The position numbers and the translations under genes are program-made. Of a stretch of 50,795 bases of DNA, positions 42,729 through 50,170 are shown one piece after another. The stretch's first letter is position 1. Every line of letters begins with the position of its first letter. The stretch lies in assembly GCA_902555695.1 (NCBI GenBank), contig CACDTV010000006.1, positions 1-50,795 on the forward strand, in the 5' to 3' direction. The notes beneath the pieces are model-generated. The model was given only the letters and a program-made list of their open reading frames with translations. It did no database searches and was not told the origin of the DNA. The stretch is from an uncultured Alphaproteobacteria bacterium (GTDB taxonomy: Bacteria; Pseudomonadota; Alphaproteobacteria; HIMB59).

Positions 42729-43451
42729 TTAGTAATCTTGTTTTGTAGGAGTCACTACCACTTCTTGCATGATAACATTTTGTGGCATTTCATATGCAAA
42801 AAGTATCATTTTTGCAACATAGTCTGGGGATATTCTTCCTCCAATTCTTTCGATATTTTTTTTATAAGCTTCTAAAGTGTTAGGGTCGGTAATTCCATTT
42901 AAAACTTCTGCTTCAATATTTCCAGGTGACATTACTATCACTCTAACATTATGCGGTGACAGATAACCTCTAATACTCTCTGATATTGCATGGACAAAAA
43001 ATTTTGTCCCACAATAGACTGTATGATCTTCATAAATTTTTCTTCCTGCTATTGAACTCATATTAACTATAGTGCCACCCTTTCGGGCTTTCATATTGCT
43101 CATCACAGCATAAATTCCATTCATTACGCCTTTCGTGTTAACGTCAATCATTTCATCCCATTCAGATGGATCTTGAGTTCCAATTTCTGCAAGTCTGGCC
43201 ACACCAGCATTGTTAAAAATCATGTCAGTTGGTCCATACTCTTTTTCAGCCTCACGTATAGCAGCTATAAGTTCTTCTCTATCTCGAACATCTACTTTTC
43301 TACACATTGAGTTTTCTAATTTAAACGACTCCATTATATCCAATCTTCTTGCTATCAATAAAGTAGGGTACCCTGCCTTTGAAAACGCTTTTGCAGTAGC
43401 GGCACCTATACCGCTGCTTGCACCAGTTATAACTGCTAAAGGTTTTTTCAT
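42729..43451 (-). CDS. SDR family oxidoreductase
   Basis: Classical short-chain dehydrogenase, 240 aa. NAD(P) motif TGASSGIG is near residues 10-17, then NNAGVA, the Ser of NMSSIAG, and YCGTK with catalytic Tyr and Lys. The ATG at 43451 is preferred over the upstream in-frame TTG, because it gives the usual MKKPLAVITG start and AGGT lies 7 nt before it. Likely role: oxidation or reduction of the polyol or ketose taken up by the transporter. First gene after the binding protein, separated from it by a strong palindrome. Confidence 0.88.
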   Translation of the reverse strand: MKKPLAVITGASSGIGAATAKAFSKAGYPTLLIARRLDIMESFKLENSMCRKVDVRDREELIAAIREAEKEYGPTDMIFNNAGVARLAEIGTQDPSEWDEMIDVNTKGVMNGIYAVMSNMKARKGGTIVNMSSIAGRKIYEDHTVYCGTKFFVHAISESIRGYLSPHNVRVIVMSPGNIEAEVLNGITDPNTLEAYKKNIERIGGRISPDYVAKMILFAYEMPQNVIMQEVVVTPTKQDY

Positions 43452-43470
43452 ATTTTTACCTAACAAATTA

Positions 43471-43499
43471 TAACTAGGGTGGTTAAACCACCCTAGTTA
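43471..43499 (-). terminator. Strong palindrome behind the binding-protein gene (3' hairpin / attenuator)
   Basis: A perfect inverted repeat with 14-bp arms (AACTAGGGTGGTT is the core of one arm) around a single base. It stands between the binding-protein stop (43510) and the SDR start (43451). It is much more GC-rich than its surroundings. On the minus strand an A tract precedes it and TAATTTGTT follows; on the plus strand seven T follow, so it may work in both directions. It probably limits read-through into the enzyme genes or protects the 3' end of the binding-protein message, as in other sugar ABC operons (inference). Confidence 0.75.
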
Positions 43500-43509
43500 A
43501 TTTTTTTAA

Positions 43510-45027
43510 TTAAACCCCAACAGTTTTGTTGAAGTTTTTAGCAATAGTGTCTAAACACTCTTTCGCTGAACCATACTCACCGGCCCAGTATCTTCCTAAT
43601 TCTATAGGTATCATGTTACTAGACATATCTGCCCACTCAGGTAGGTCTGGTTCTGATCCCATGTCATTGAAGATTGCATCTCTAACAACATCAAGGTGAC
43701 GGGTTGTACCGTTACCACTTCTGTTATTAGCTTTGATACGCTCATCATCATAGACAGCTGATCTAGTTGGACCAGTACCACCACCAAGTGCAGTGATGTA
43801 GACTTGTGTTTCATAGCTAGTTGCCCATTGAGCAAATAACCAAGCTGCATCTTTATTTTTTGAATATTTAGAGACAGCTAGTGAAGATCCACCTTGGTGT
43901 GCAACACCTGGAATTTCACCATAACCACAATCATTTGTTGATCTTAAAGGACTTGCTGGAGCTGGGCAGGCTGCTGCCATCATTTTTCCTTGAACAGCAG
44001 ACTCATCTGAGTCCCACCATGGGAAGAATTCACCCCATGAGATTGTTTGAGCAGAACCACCTTGAAGGATATCCTGTCCTTGACCATCCCATGTCCAACT
44101 TGTAACGCCCGAAGGCATGTACTCTTTAAGTTTAGTCCAGTAATCCATACCAGCAAGGCCATTTGCATCATTACCAGCAAAGCTTCCATCAGGATTGGTA
44201 ATTGAACCACCAAATGCCCATGCGAACATTGTCCAGTCACACTCTAAACTGTAGTGTCCTGATTTCATCTGACCGTTGGTACCATATATTGGTCTTCCGT
44301 CAGGATTTAAATGACCGAGTTTTGCTGCCTGAATTACTTGTGCATTGCTCATGTACTGATCAAATGTTGTTGGAACACTTAGTCCAAGCTCTTTATAAAC
44401 ATCATCTCTGTACATCATAATAAAGACAGGAATGTCATAAGGAACACCAACCATAGTGCCGTCGTACATGGAAATACCATCCACGAGAGGTCCTAAGAAG
44501 TCGTCAAAGTTATAATTAGGCATTGCCAAGTCAGGCTTTGCTGCATAAAGTTCTCGAGGGTCTTCTGCATCACCCCTGAAAGCTGCCATCCAACTCTGAT
44601 CTAGATAATAAGTATCATAGGTTCCTAAACCTGAGGCAACGTCTAAAGTTAGTTTCTGTAAAACTTGCTCTAGAGGTAGAACCTCGATGTTAACCTTAAT
44701 CCCTGTAACTTCCTCGAAGAAAGGTTTTAAAGTTGAGTTAATTGCATTGGATGGAGGAGTTGACTCAGTAGCCAAAGAAACTGTTTGGCCTCTGAAAGGA
44801 GATGATACATCTCTTAACCAATCCATCATGTCCCCTCTCCATTCAATGTGAGAACCTGCATGAGCTTGAGGTATAAACTTCCTACTCATAGTTCCCATTG
44901 TGCCCAAGCAACCAGCGCCTAGTCCAAGCATTCCGGCGTTTTTAAGAAAATCTCTTCTCTTCATATTACCGTTAACATACTTGCCTACGACATTTGCAAG
45001 GTGCATTTTTCTATACATATCGCGCAT
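43510..45027 (-). CDS. Carbohydrate ABC transporter substrate-binding protein, Tat-exported
   Basis: Periplasmic solute-binding protein of the CUT1 type, 505 aa from the ATG at 45027. That start has GGAGG 9 nt upstream; reading further upstream gives no signal-like sequence. The signal is a Tat type: about 22 residues, then MKRRDFLKNAGMLGLGAGCL and a cut near QAHA. The mature part has the family blocks (STPPSNAINSTLKPFFEEVTGIKVNIE; DTYYLDQSWMAAF; GVPYDIPVFIMMYRDD; KSGHYSLECDWTMFAWAFGG; GSSLAVSKYSKNKDAAWLFAQWATS). Its codons look richer in G and C than those of the neighbours, as expected for a highly expressed gene. Divergent from the permeases; an unusually large binding protein for a sugar or polyol. 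Confidence 0.92.
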   Translation of the reverse strand: MRDMYRKMHLANVVGKYVNGNMKRRDFLKNAGMLGLGAGCLGTMGTMSRKFIPQAHAGSHIEWRGDMMDWLRDVSSPFRGQTVSLATESTPPSNAINSTLKPFFEEVTGIKVNIEVLPLEQVLQKLTLDVASGLGTYDTYYLDQSWMAAFRGDAEDPRELYAAKPDLAMPNYNFDDFLGPLVDGISMYDGTMVGVPYDIPVFIMMYRDDVYKELGLSVPTTFDQYMSNAQVIQAAKLGHLNPDGRPIYGTNGQMKSGHYSLECDWTMFAWAFGGSITNPDGSFAGNDANGLAGMDYWTKLKEYMPSGVTSWTWDGQGQDILQGGSAQTISWGEFFPWWDSDESAVQGKMMAAACPAPASPLRSTNDCGYGEIPGVAHQGGSSLAVSKYSKNKDAAWLFAQWATSYETQVYITALGGGTGPTRSAVYDDERIKANNRSGNGTTRHLDVVRDAIFNDMGSEPDLPEWADMSSNMIPIELGRYWAGEYGSAKECLDTIAKNFNKTVGV

Positions 45028-45220
45028 ATGAATATCCCTCCGATATAAAATTTTTGCATAATCATCCCTGCTAAGCAAGAAGCTTGGTATAGTTATGCAC
45101 ACATTAATAAATTATTATATTGACTTCCTCTTATTATCTTTTGGTTCATTTAGAATTTTTAATAAGAAAATAAAGGTATTTTAAAATAAACTCTTTGAAA
45201 TTTAAGTGTATAGTCTCACT

Positions 45221-46114
45221 ATGGCCGCGCAAAAGTCTTATTCTTTGCCAAGTTTTATGAATTCTGACAGTTCTCTGCCTTGGCTTTTGCCATTGATCAC
45301 TATGCTGATTGTATTTGCAATTATTCCTTTCTTTTACAATATTTACCTAAGCTTTCATGAGTTTGTCCCAGCTAAAAGGGCTCTTCTTTTTGTAGGATGG
45401 GATAACTGGATAAGACTATTCACTGATGGAGTATTCTGGGGATCCTTAAAAGTGTCTTTATATTACACATTTATGTGTTTATTAATTCAACTAGTTTTGG
45501 GCATGGGAATTGCTCTACTTATTGACTCCGATGATCCCGGATTTGGGATTATAAGATCAATTTTAACTCTCACTTTAGTCATACCTCCAGCAATTGCTGG
45601 TATGATTTTCTTAATAATGGAGGATGCTAATTATGGTTTAATCCCATGGCTCTTAAAATCAGTTGGGCTTATAGGTCCTGAAGATACAATTTTAGCAGAT
45701 CCAACACTAGCCCTGTGGGGTGTAATGATAGTAGATATTTGGCAATGGACTCCCTTTATGGTTTTAATCTTAGTTGCTGGTTTAAGATCTTTACCAAGTG
45801 AACCTTTTGAGTCAGCTGTTATAGATGGTGCAAGACCTTTTCAAGTTTTTAGAAGATTAACACTACCAATGCTTCACAAAGTTATTGCTGTAGCAATTTT
45901 GATAAGAGGAATAGATCTATGGAGGATGGTAGATTATGTATTTGTTTTAACATCAGGTGGGCCAGGCACAGCCACTTACACTTTAAGTTTATATTCGTGG
46001 CAAAGGTTTACTTTTGTTCAATGGGGTTATGGAGCAACGATTAGTTTATTTTCTTTAATTGTAATTTTAATAGTTGGAAATGCATTTATTCATTTCGCAA
46101 AAGTAAAATGGTGA
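45221..46114 (+). CDS. Carbohydrate ABC transporter permease, MalF-like
   Basis: Inner-membrane permease of a CUT1 importer, six hydrophobic helices, 297 aa from the ATG at 45221 (a GTG 15 nt earlier is in frame but less likely). The cytoplasmic coupling helix is ESAVIDGARPFQVFRRLTLPML, the EAA motif that docks on the ATPase. The N-terminal LPLITMLIVFAIIPFFYNIYLSFHEF is the typical first helix of this family. The 193-nt space to the divergent binding-protein start holds the control region of both units. Followed after 4 nt by a second permease. Confidence 0.92.
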   Translation: MAAQKSYSLPSFMNSDSSLPWLLPLITMLIVFAIIPFFYNIYLSFHEFVPAKRALLFVGWDNWIRLFTDGVFWGSLKVSLYYTFMCLLIQLVLGMGIALLIDSDDPGFGIIRSILTLTLVIPPAIAGMIFLIMEDANYGLIPWLLKSVGLIGPEDTILADPTLALWGVMIVDIWQWTPFMVLILVAGLRSLPSEPFESAVIDGARPFQVFRRLTLPMLHKVIAVAILIRGIDLWRMVDYVFVLTSGGPGTATYTLSLYSWQRFTFVQWGYGATISLFSLIVILIVGNAFIHFAKVKW

Positions 46115-46118
46115 GGAA

Positions 46119-46985
46119 TTGAATAAAGTATTAAAACAAGTATTAGGTTGGTTTATTGCTGCGATATTTTTCTTTCCAATATATTTCTGGATTACTGTAT
46201 CTATTAAAAAGGATAAAGATATTTTTGCTTTACCTCCGAAATTATTTGATTTTGAAGTATCATTCGCTGCTTATGAAGAGGTGTTTGGTATTTCTCGCTT
46301 TCTCTATGTAGAAGATATGGGCGCTGTTCGACCTGGCGGTGGAGATTTTTATATGATGCCAAATCTTGTGGATAGTATCATTATTGCTTTAGGCTCTACA
46401 GGTATAGCAATGCTTATATCTATACTAGCTGCATATTCACTCTCAAGATTACCTATCAGGGGTCAACAGCATTTTATGGGATGGATTTTATCAACAAGAA
46501 TGATGCCACCAGTTGCAGTAGCAATACCAATGTTTTTTATTTACAAAAACATAGGCTTAATGGATACGCATCTAGGTATCATTATTATTCACGCGTTGAT
46601 GAATCTCCCACTTGCTGTTTTACTCATGAAAAGCTTTTTTGATGACATTCCAAAGGACATAGATGAAGCTGCTTTACTAGATGGGGCTACGAGATTTTTT
46701 GTATTTTGGAGATTAGTAGTGCCTCTTGCCATAGGTGGAATAGCGGCAACTGCTGTGCTTTGTTTTATATTTAGTTGGACAGAATTTATCTTTGTTCTGA
46801 TGCTTACACAAACGGGACTAAAAACAATTCCTGTGGTTTCCACATCTTTTGTTACTTCTACTGGAACTGCGTGGGATAACATGGCAGCATTAGGCACAGC
46901 CGCTATTATACCAGCCTTCATTTTTATACTTTTAGTTCAAAGACATTTAGTAAGAGGATTGACTTTAGGTTCAGTAAAACAATAA
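46119..46985 (+). CDS. Carbohydrate ABC transporter permease, MalG-like (copy 1)
   Basis: Second permease type of the CUT1 importer, six helices, 288 aa. The EAA loop is canonical: DIDEAALLDGATRFFVFWRLVVPLA. The start is TTG right after GAGGAA; no other start keeps the N-terminal helix. The first periplasmic loop (FLYVEDMGAVRPGGGDFYMMPN) contains a Gly-rich insert. It ends HLVRGLTLGSVKQ, the normal CUT1 C-terminus. A close paralogue follows 6 nt later. Confidence 0.92.
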   Translation: MNKVLKQVLGWFIAAIFFFPIYFWITVSIKKDKDIFALPPKLFDFEVSFAAYEEVFGISRFLYVEDMGAVRPGGGDFYMMPNLVDSIIIALGSTGIAMLISILAAYSLSRLPIRGQQHFMGWILSTRMMPPVAVAIPMFFIYKNIGLMDTHLGIIIIHALMNLPLAVLLMKSFFDDIPKDIDEAALLDGATRFFVFWRLVVPLAIGGIAATAVLCFIFSWTEFIFVLMLTQTGLKTIPVVSTSFVTSTGTAWDNMAALGTAAIIPAFIFILLVQRHLVRGLTLGSVKQ

Positions 46986-46991
46986 GGTAGT

Positions 46992-47825
46992 TTGATTAGA
47001 AAAATTCTAGCATTCTCTGTTGCTTTAATTTTTATATTTCCAATATTTTTTCTTATTACATCCTCTTTTAAAAATAATATTGATCTTTTTTCATTACCCC
47101 CAAAATTATTTCTATTTGATATTGACTTTTCAGCGTATGAGAGAGTTTTTGGTTTTTCAAAATTACTAAAATTTGACCCCTCTTACGGTGAGCTATATTT
47201 AACATCAAGGATATTAGATAGTTTAATTGTAGGAATTGGTTCATCATCTCTAACATTGATAATTGGAATTTATGCTGGTTACTATATTTCTAGAGCTAAT
47301 TTCAAATATAAAAATTTTTTAATCATGTCAATTCTTAGTGCGAGGATGATGCCGTTAATATCAATTGCCATTCCACTATATTTTGTTTACGAAAAAATTA
47401 ATCTTCTTGATACATATGTTGGTTTAATATTAATTCATACATTCATAAATCTACCATTGGCAGTTCTTTTATTAAAAAGTTTTTTTGACGAAGTACCAAA
47501 ACAAATCGATGAAAATGCTTTTATAGATGGTGCGAGTAAAATTAAAATTCTTCATAAATTAATTATACCGTGTGCAAAAGGTGGGATAGCTGTCACATTT
47601 ATTTTATCTATAATATTCAGTTGGACAGAATTTATTTGTGCATTAATGATTGGACAAATGAAAATTAAGACAATCCCGATTCAAGCCTCTATAATGAAAA
47701 CTATACCCAGTTGGGATATGATGGCTGCATTTACAACAATTTCAATAATTCCAGTATTTATTATGATTTTAGCAGTTAGAAAACACTTTGTCAGAGGGTT
47801 GACTCTAGGAACTGTTAAAGAATAG
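46992..47825 (+). CDS. Carbohydrate ABC transporter permease, MalG-like (copy 2)
   Basis: A tandem paralogue of the preceding gene, alignable along its whole length (FPIFFLITSSFKNNIDLFSLPPKLFLFDIDFSAYERVFG; RMMPLISIAIPLYFVYEKINLLDT; GLTLGTVKE), 277 aa with six helices. Its EAA loop is altered to DENAFIDGASKIKILHKLIIPCA, with Asn for the second residue of EAA. The periplasmic loop lacks the Gly-rich insert of copy 1. Its codons look more AT-rich than those of copy 1, which suggests faster change. It may replace copy 1 in an alternative transporter with a different substrate, or be drifting. TTG start, no Shine-Dalgarno. Confidence 0.9.
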   Translation: MIRKILAFSVALIFIFPIFFLITSSFKNNIDLFSLPPKLFLFDIDFSAYERVFGFSKLLKFDPSYGELYLTSRILDSLIVGIGSSSLTLIIGIYAGYYISRANFKYKNFLIMSILSARMMPLISIAIPLYFVYEKINLLDTYVGLILIHTFINLPLAVLLLKSFFDEVPKQIDENAFIDGASKIKILHKLIIPCAKGGIAVTFILSIIFSWTEFICALMIGQMKIKTIPIQASIMKTIPSWDMMAAFTTISIIPVFIMILAVRKHFVRGLTLGTVKE

Positions 47826-47942
47826 ATGCTTACTACTTTATGAATTTTAGGGAAATGAAAAAAGATTCATTCTTTATCCTTAACTTGAATAGATTTTAAA
47901 TTTTATTAAAAAAAATTTTTTATGTAATTATAAATCTTAAAA

Positions 47943-48386
47943 CTAGCTATCTAACTGATTAATTTTATCAACTTTTTTTCCAGATCTCTCAGATTGAAAA
48001 TTATTTTTCAACCAAATATCTGTATACATAATTGCATTCGGAGTACCTGTAATTAAAGCACCAAAAGTAATGATTTGAGCATTGTTGCTCGCAATAGATC
48101 TCTCTGCTGTGTAAGCATCGTTCACACAAACCGCCCTCACACCTGAAAATTTATTAGCGACAATAGCCATTCCAGCACCAGTTCCGCAAACTAGAATTCC
48201 CCTTTCAAATTCACTATCTTGTACCTTTTTAGCCAATGTTTTACCAACGTCTGGATAATCTACTTGTGATTCATCTGTGACTCCTACATCCATGACTTCA
48301 ATACCTTTAGACTCCAAATGTTCTTTGATTTTGTCTTTAAGGTTTCTCCCTAGATGGTCTGCACCAATAACAATTTTTTTGAGCAT
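47943..48386 (-). CDS. rpiB: RpiB/LacAB-family sugar-phosphate isomerase, ring-opening His replaced
   Basis: Aldose-ketose phosphate isomerase of the RpiB/LacA/LacB fold, 147 aa. GADHLGRNLK (D10, H11) is the phosphate/substrate start. CGTGAGMAIVANK holds the catalytic Cys C67, and GVRAVCVNDAYTAERS follows. In E. coli RpiB the next segment is HND-A-N with ring-opening H99; here it reads SNNAQ with S99. Loss of that His suits a substrate that cannot form a ring, such as a tetrulose phosphate, as handled by EryI/DerI-like relatives in tetritol pathways. It overlaps no gene and lies 6 nt after the GpsA-like gene. Confidence 0.86.
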   Translation of the reverse strand: MLKKIVIGADHLGRNLKDKIKEHLESKGIEVMDVGVTDESQVDYPDVGKTLAKKVQDSEFERGILVCGTGAGMAIVANKFSGVRAVCVNDAYTAERSIASNNAQIITFGALITGTPNAIMYTDIWLKNNFQSERSGKKVDKINQLDS

Positions 48387-48392
48387 AGTTAA

Positions 48393-49400
48393 TTATATAT
48401 TTAAATCATTCCAAGGTATATGCAGTTTTTCATTTTGACAGATACATCTCACTAAACTATCCAAAATTGGAAGTTTGTTTTTTTTTACCAGTTTGTTTAA
48501 TAAATGATTTAATTCTCTAATGGTTTGTGCTCCTTCGACAGTTTCATCTTTTAATTCCTTAGACATAATATCCTCATATGATCTGTTCTTTGCTAATAAA
48601 TTACCTAAAAGACCGTTTCTTCCAGTTCCTGAGGTAACATGTAAGTCTCCAATCCCAGATAGCCCAAATACTGTTTCTTGAAGACCGCCTATTAATTTTA
48701 CAAAATGGCTCATCTCATTAACACAGTGTGAAAATAATGCGGACTCAGGATTAAAGATTTTTTCATCATCGGAGAAATACGTTTGAGAGTAGCCAACAGC
48801 AATTGCGTACATGTTCTTAAGAGCTGCACAAAGCTCTGAGCCTAATAAGTCAGTCTGTAAATTTACTACATAGTATTCATTTTTGAATATATTGGATAAA
48901 TTCTTAGCAACCTCTATATCAGGATTTACAAAACATATATTTGTTAAATTTTTCTTTGCGAGCTCAACTGCTTTACAAGGACCAGTAACCGCGGTTAAGG
49001 TGAAATCTTGATTAATTTGTTTTTTAATTTTATTTGGGAAAATATCTAACTCTTCTTTTTCGTTAATATACAGACCCTTAGTAACTATAAGGAGGTGTTT
49101 ATTCGTAATATTAAAGTTTTTAATGAAGTTAATGAACCAATCGACACCTGATGAACTAATTCCAATAACAATGACATCAGATGTATTAATGTCCTCTTGA
49201 GACATTTCATTAAATCTTATTGCTGACGTATTTGTTAATTTAATACCTAGTTTTGGGTGAGAAGAATTTTTATTAACTGAGTTAATAATATCCTCGTCAA
49301 AACTAGTACCAACGAGTTTTGCTTCGTGACCATTTGAAACTGCTGGAACAGTAATTGCTGTTCCCATAACGCCTGCACCTATAGATAATATCTTTGACAT
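48393..49400 (-). CDS. gpsA: NAD(P)H-dependent glycerol-3-phosphate dehydrogenase-like protein
   Basis: GpsA-fold dehydrogenase, 335 aa. The Rossmann start is ILSIGAGVMGTAITV. VVIGISSSGVDW and GPCKAVELAKKN (normally GPSFAxEVA) follow. The catalytic Lys is in ALKNMYAIAVGYS, and GLSGIGDLHVTSGTGRNGLLG corresponds to the GLAGLGDLxLT...RN segment. Several usually fixed residues differ, so it may be a catabolic paralogue acting on a polyol phosphate rather than the lipid-synthesis enzyme. Overlaps the upstream SDR stop by 1 nt. Part of the HAD-SDR-GpsA-RpiB unit. Confidence 0.82.
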   Translation of the reverse strand: MSKILSIGAGVMGTAITVPAVSNGHEAKLVGTSFDEDIINSVNKNSSHPKLGIKLTNTSAIRFNEMSQEDINTSDVIVIGISSSGVDWFINFIKNFNITNKHLLIVTKGLYINEKEELDIFPNKIKKQINQDFTLTAVTGPCKAVELAKKNLTNICFVNPDIEVAKNLSNIFKNEYYVVNLQTDLLGSELCAALKNMYAIAVGYSQTYFSDDEKIFNPESALFSHCVNEMSHFVKLIGGLQETVFGLSGIGDLHVTSGTGRNGLLGNLLAKNRSYEDIMSKELKDETVEGAQTIRELNHLLNKLVKKNKLPILDSLVRCICQNEKLHIPWNDLNI

Positions 49401-50170
49401 TACGAAATAAATTGGCCTCCATTTACCTCTAATATTTGTCCTGTTATATAGCCACTCATTGTCTGTGAGGATAAAAAAATTATAGGCCCTACGCAGTCCT
49501 CTGCTGAGCCAAGTCTTTTCATAGGTATTTTTAATCTTGTTGCTTCTAATTTTTCTGGTGAAGAATATTGTTCATGAAACTTTGTGGTAATTGTGCCAGG
49601 TGAAATAGCGTTTATTCTTATGTTGTAGGGTGATAATTCTGAAACAAGCGATCTAGTAATTCCTGAAACAAAAGCTTTAGACGCAGCATATACACTTGAA
49701 CCCGCACTACCTCCTGTTCTCGCACTGATAGTTGATACATTAATAATATTTCCATAATTTTGTTTTTTGAAAATTGTACACGCACTTTTTGTTGCAAAAT
49801 ATGCAGATTTGGCATTGAGATCAAATATTTTTAAAAAATCTTTTTCACTTATTGTTTCTAATTGATATCTTCCTACCATTGTTCCAGCATTATTAACTAA
49901 TATATCTAGACCATTTAAATAATTTATAGCATTGTTCATAAAGTTATCTACTTGAGATAAATCTGTAAAATCAGATTTGAATATTTTAAATTTTTGGCTT
50001 TGAGATTTAGCTTTTATTCTAGTTTCAAGATCATTAATTGATTGGTTACCGTGAAAAATTACATTAGCTCCCAAGTTTAAAAACTCAACACCTGTCTCAA
50101 AACCTATGCCTGTACTTGAACCCGTAACAATAATCTTTTTGTTTTTGAATTCACTAAAATCAAATGTCAT
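49400..50170 (-). CDS. SDR family oxidoreductase
   Basis: Classical SDR, 256 aa. NAD(P) motif TGSSTGIG, NNAGTMVG, the Ser of NVSTISA and YAASKAFV (Tyr and Lys) are present, and GYITGQILEVNGGQ ends the protein as in FabG-like members. Substrate unknown; by position it acts on the same polyol or ketose as the neighbouring enzymes. Its ATG overlaps the stop of the HAD gene (ATGA) and its stop overlaps the start of the GpsA-like gene, so the three are tightly coupled. Confidence 0.88.
   Translation of the reverse strand: MTFDFSEFKNKKIIVTGSSTGIGFETGVEFLNLGANVIFHGNQSINDLETRIKAKSQSQKFKIFKSDFTDLSQVDNFMNNAINYLNGLDILVNNAGTMVGRYQLETISEKDFLKIFDLNAKSAYFATKSACTIFKKQNYGNIINVSTISARTGGSAGSSVYAASKAFVSGITRSLVSELSPYNIRINAISPGTITTKFHEQYSSPEKLEATRLKIPMKRLGSAEDCVGPIIFLSSQTMSGYITGQILEVNGGQFIS

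Noticed and set aside
43881-44420. Two plus-strand and several minus-strand frames of 70-90 codons
   Set aside because: Shadows of the binding-protein gene, whose higher GC leaves fewer chance stops in other frames.
47826-47942. A/T runs between the permease and RpiB-like genes as a terminator
   Set aside because: TAAAAAA/TTTTTTA pairing is weak and is expected by chance in such AT-rich DNA; no GC stem is present.
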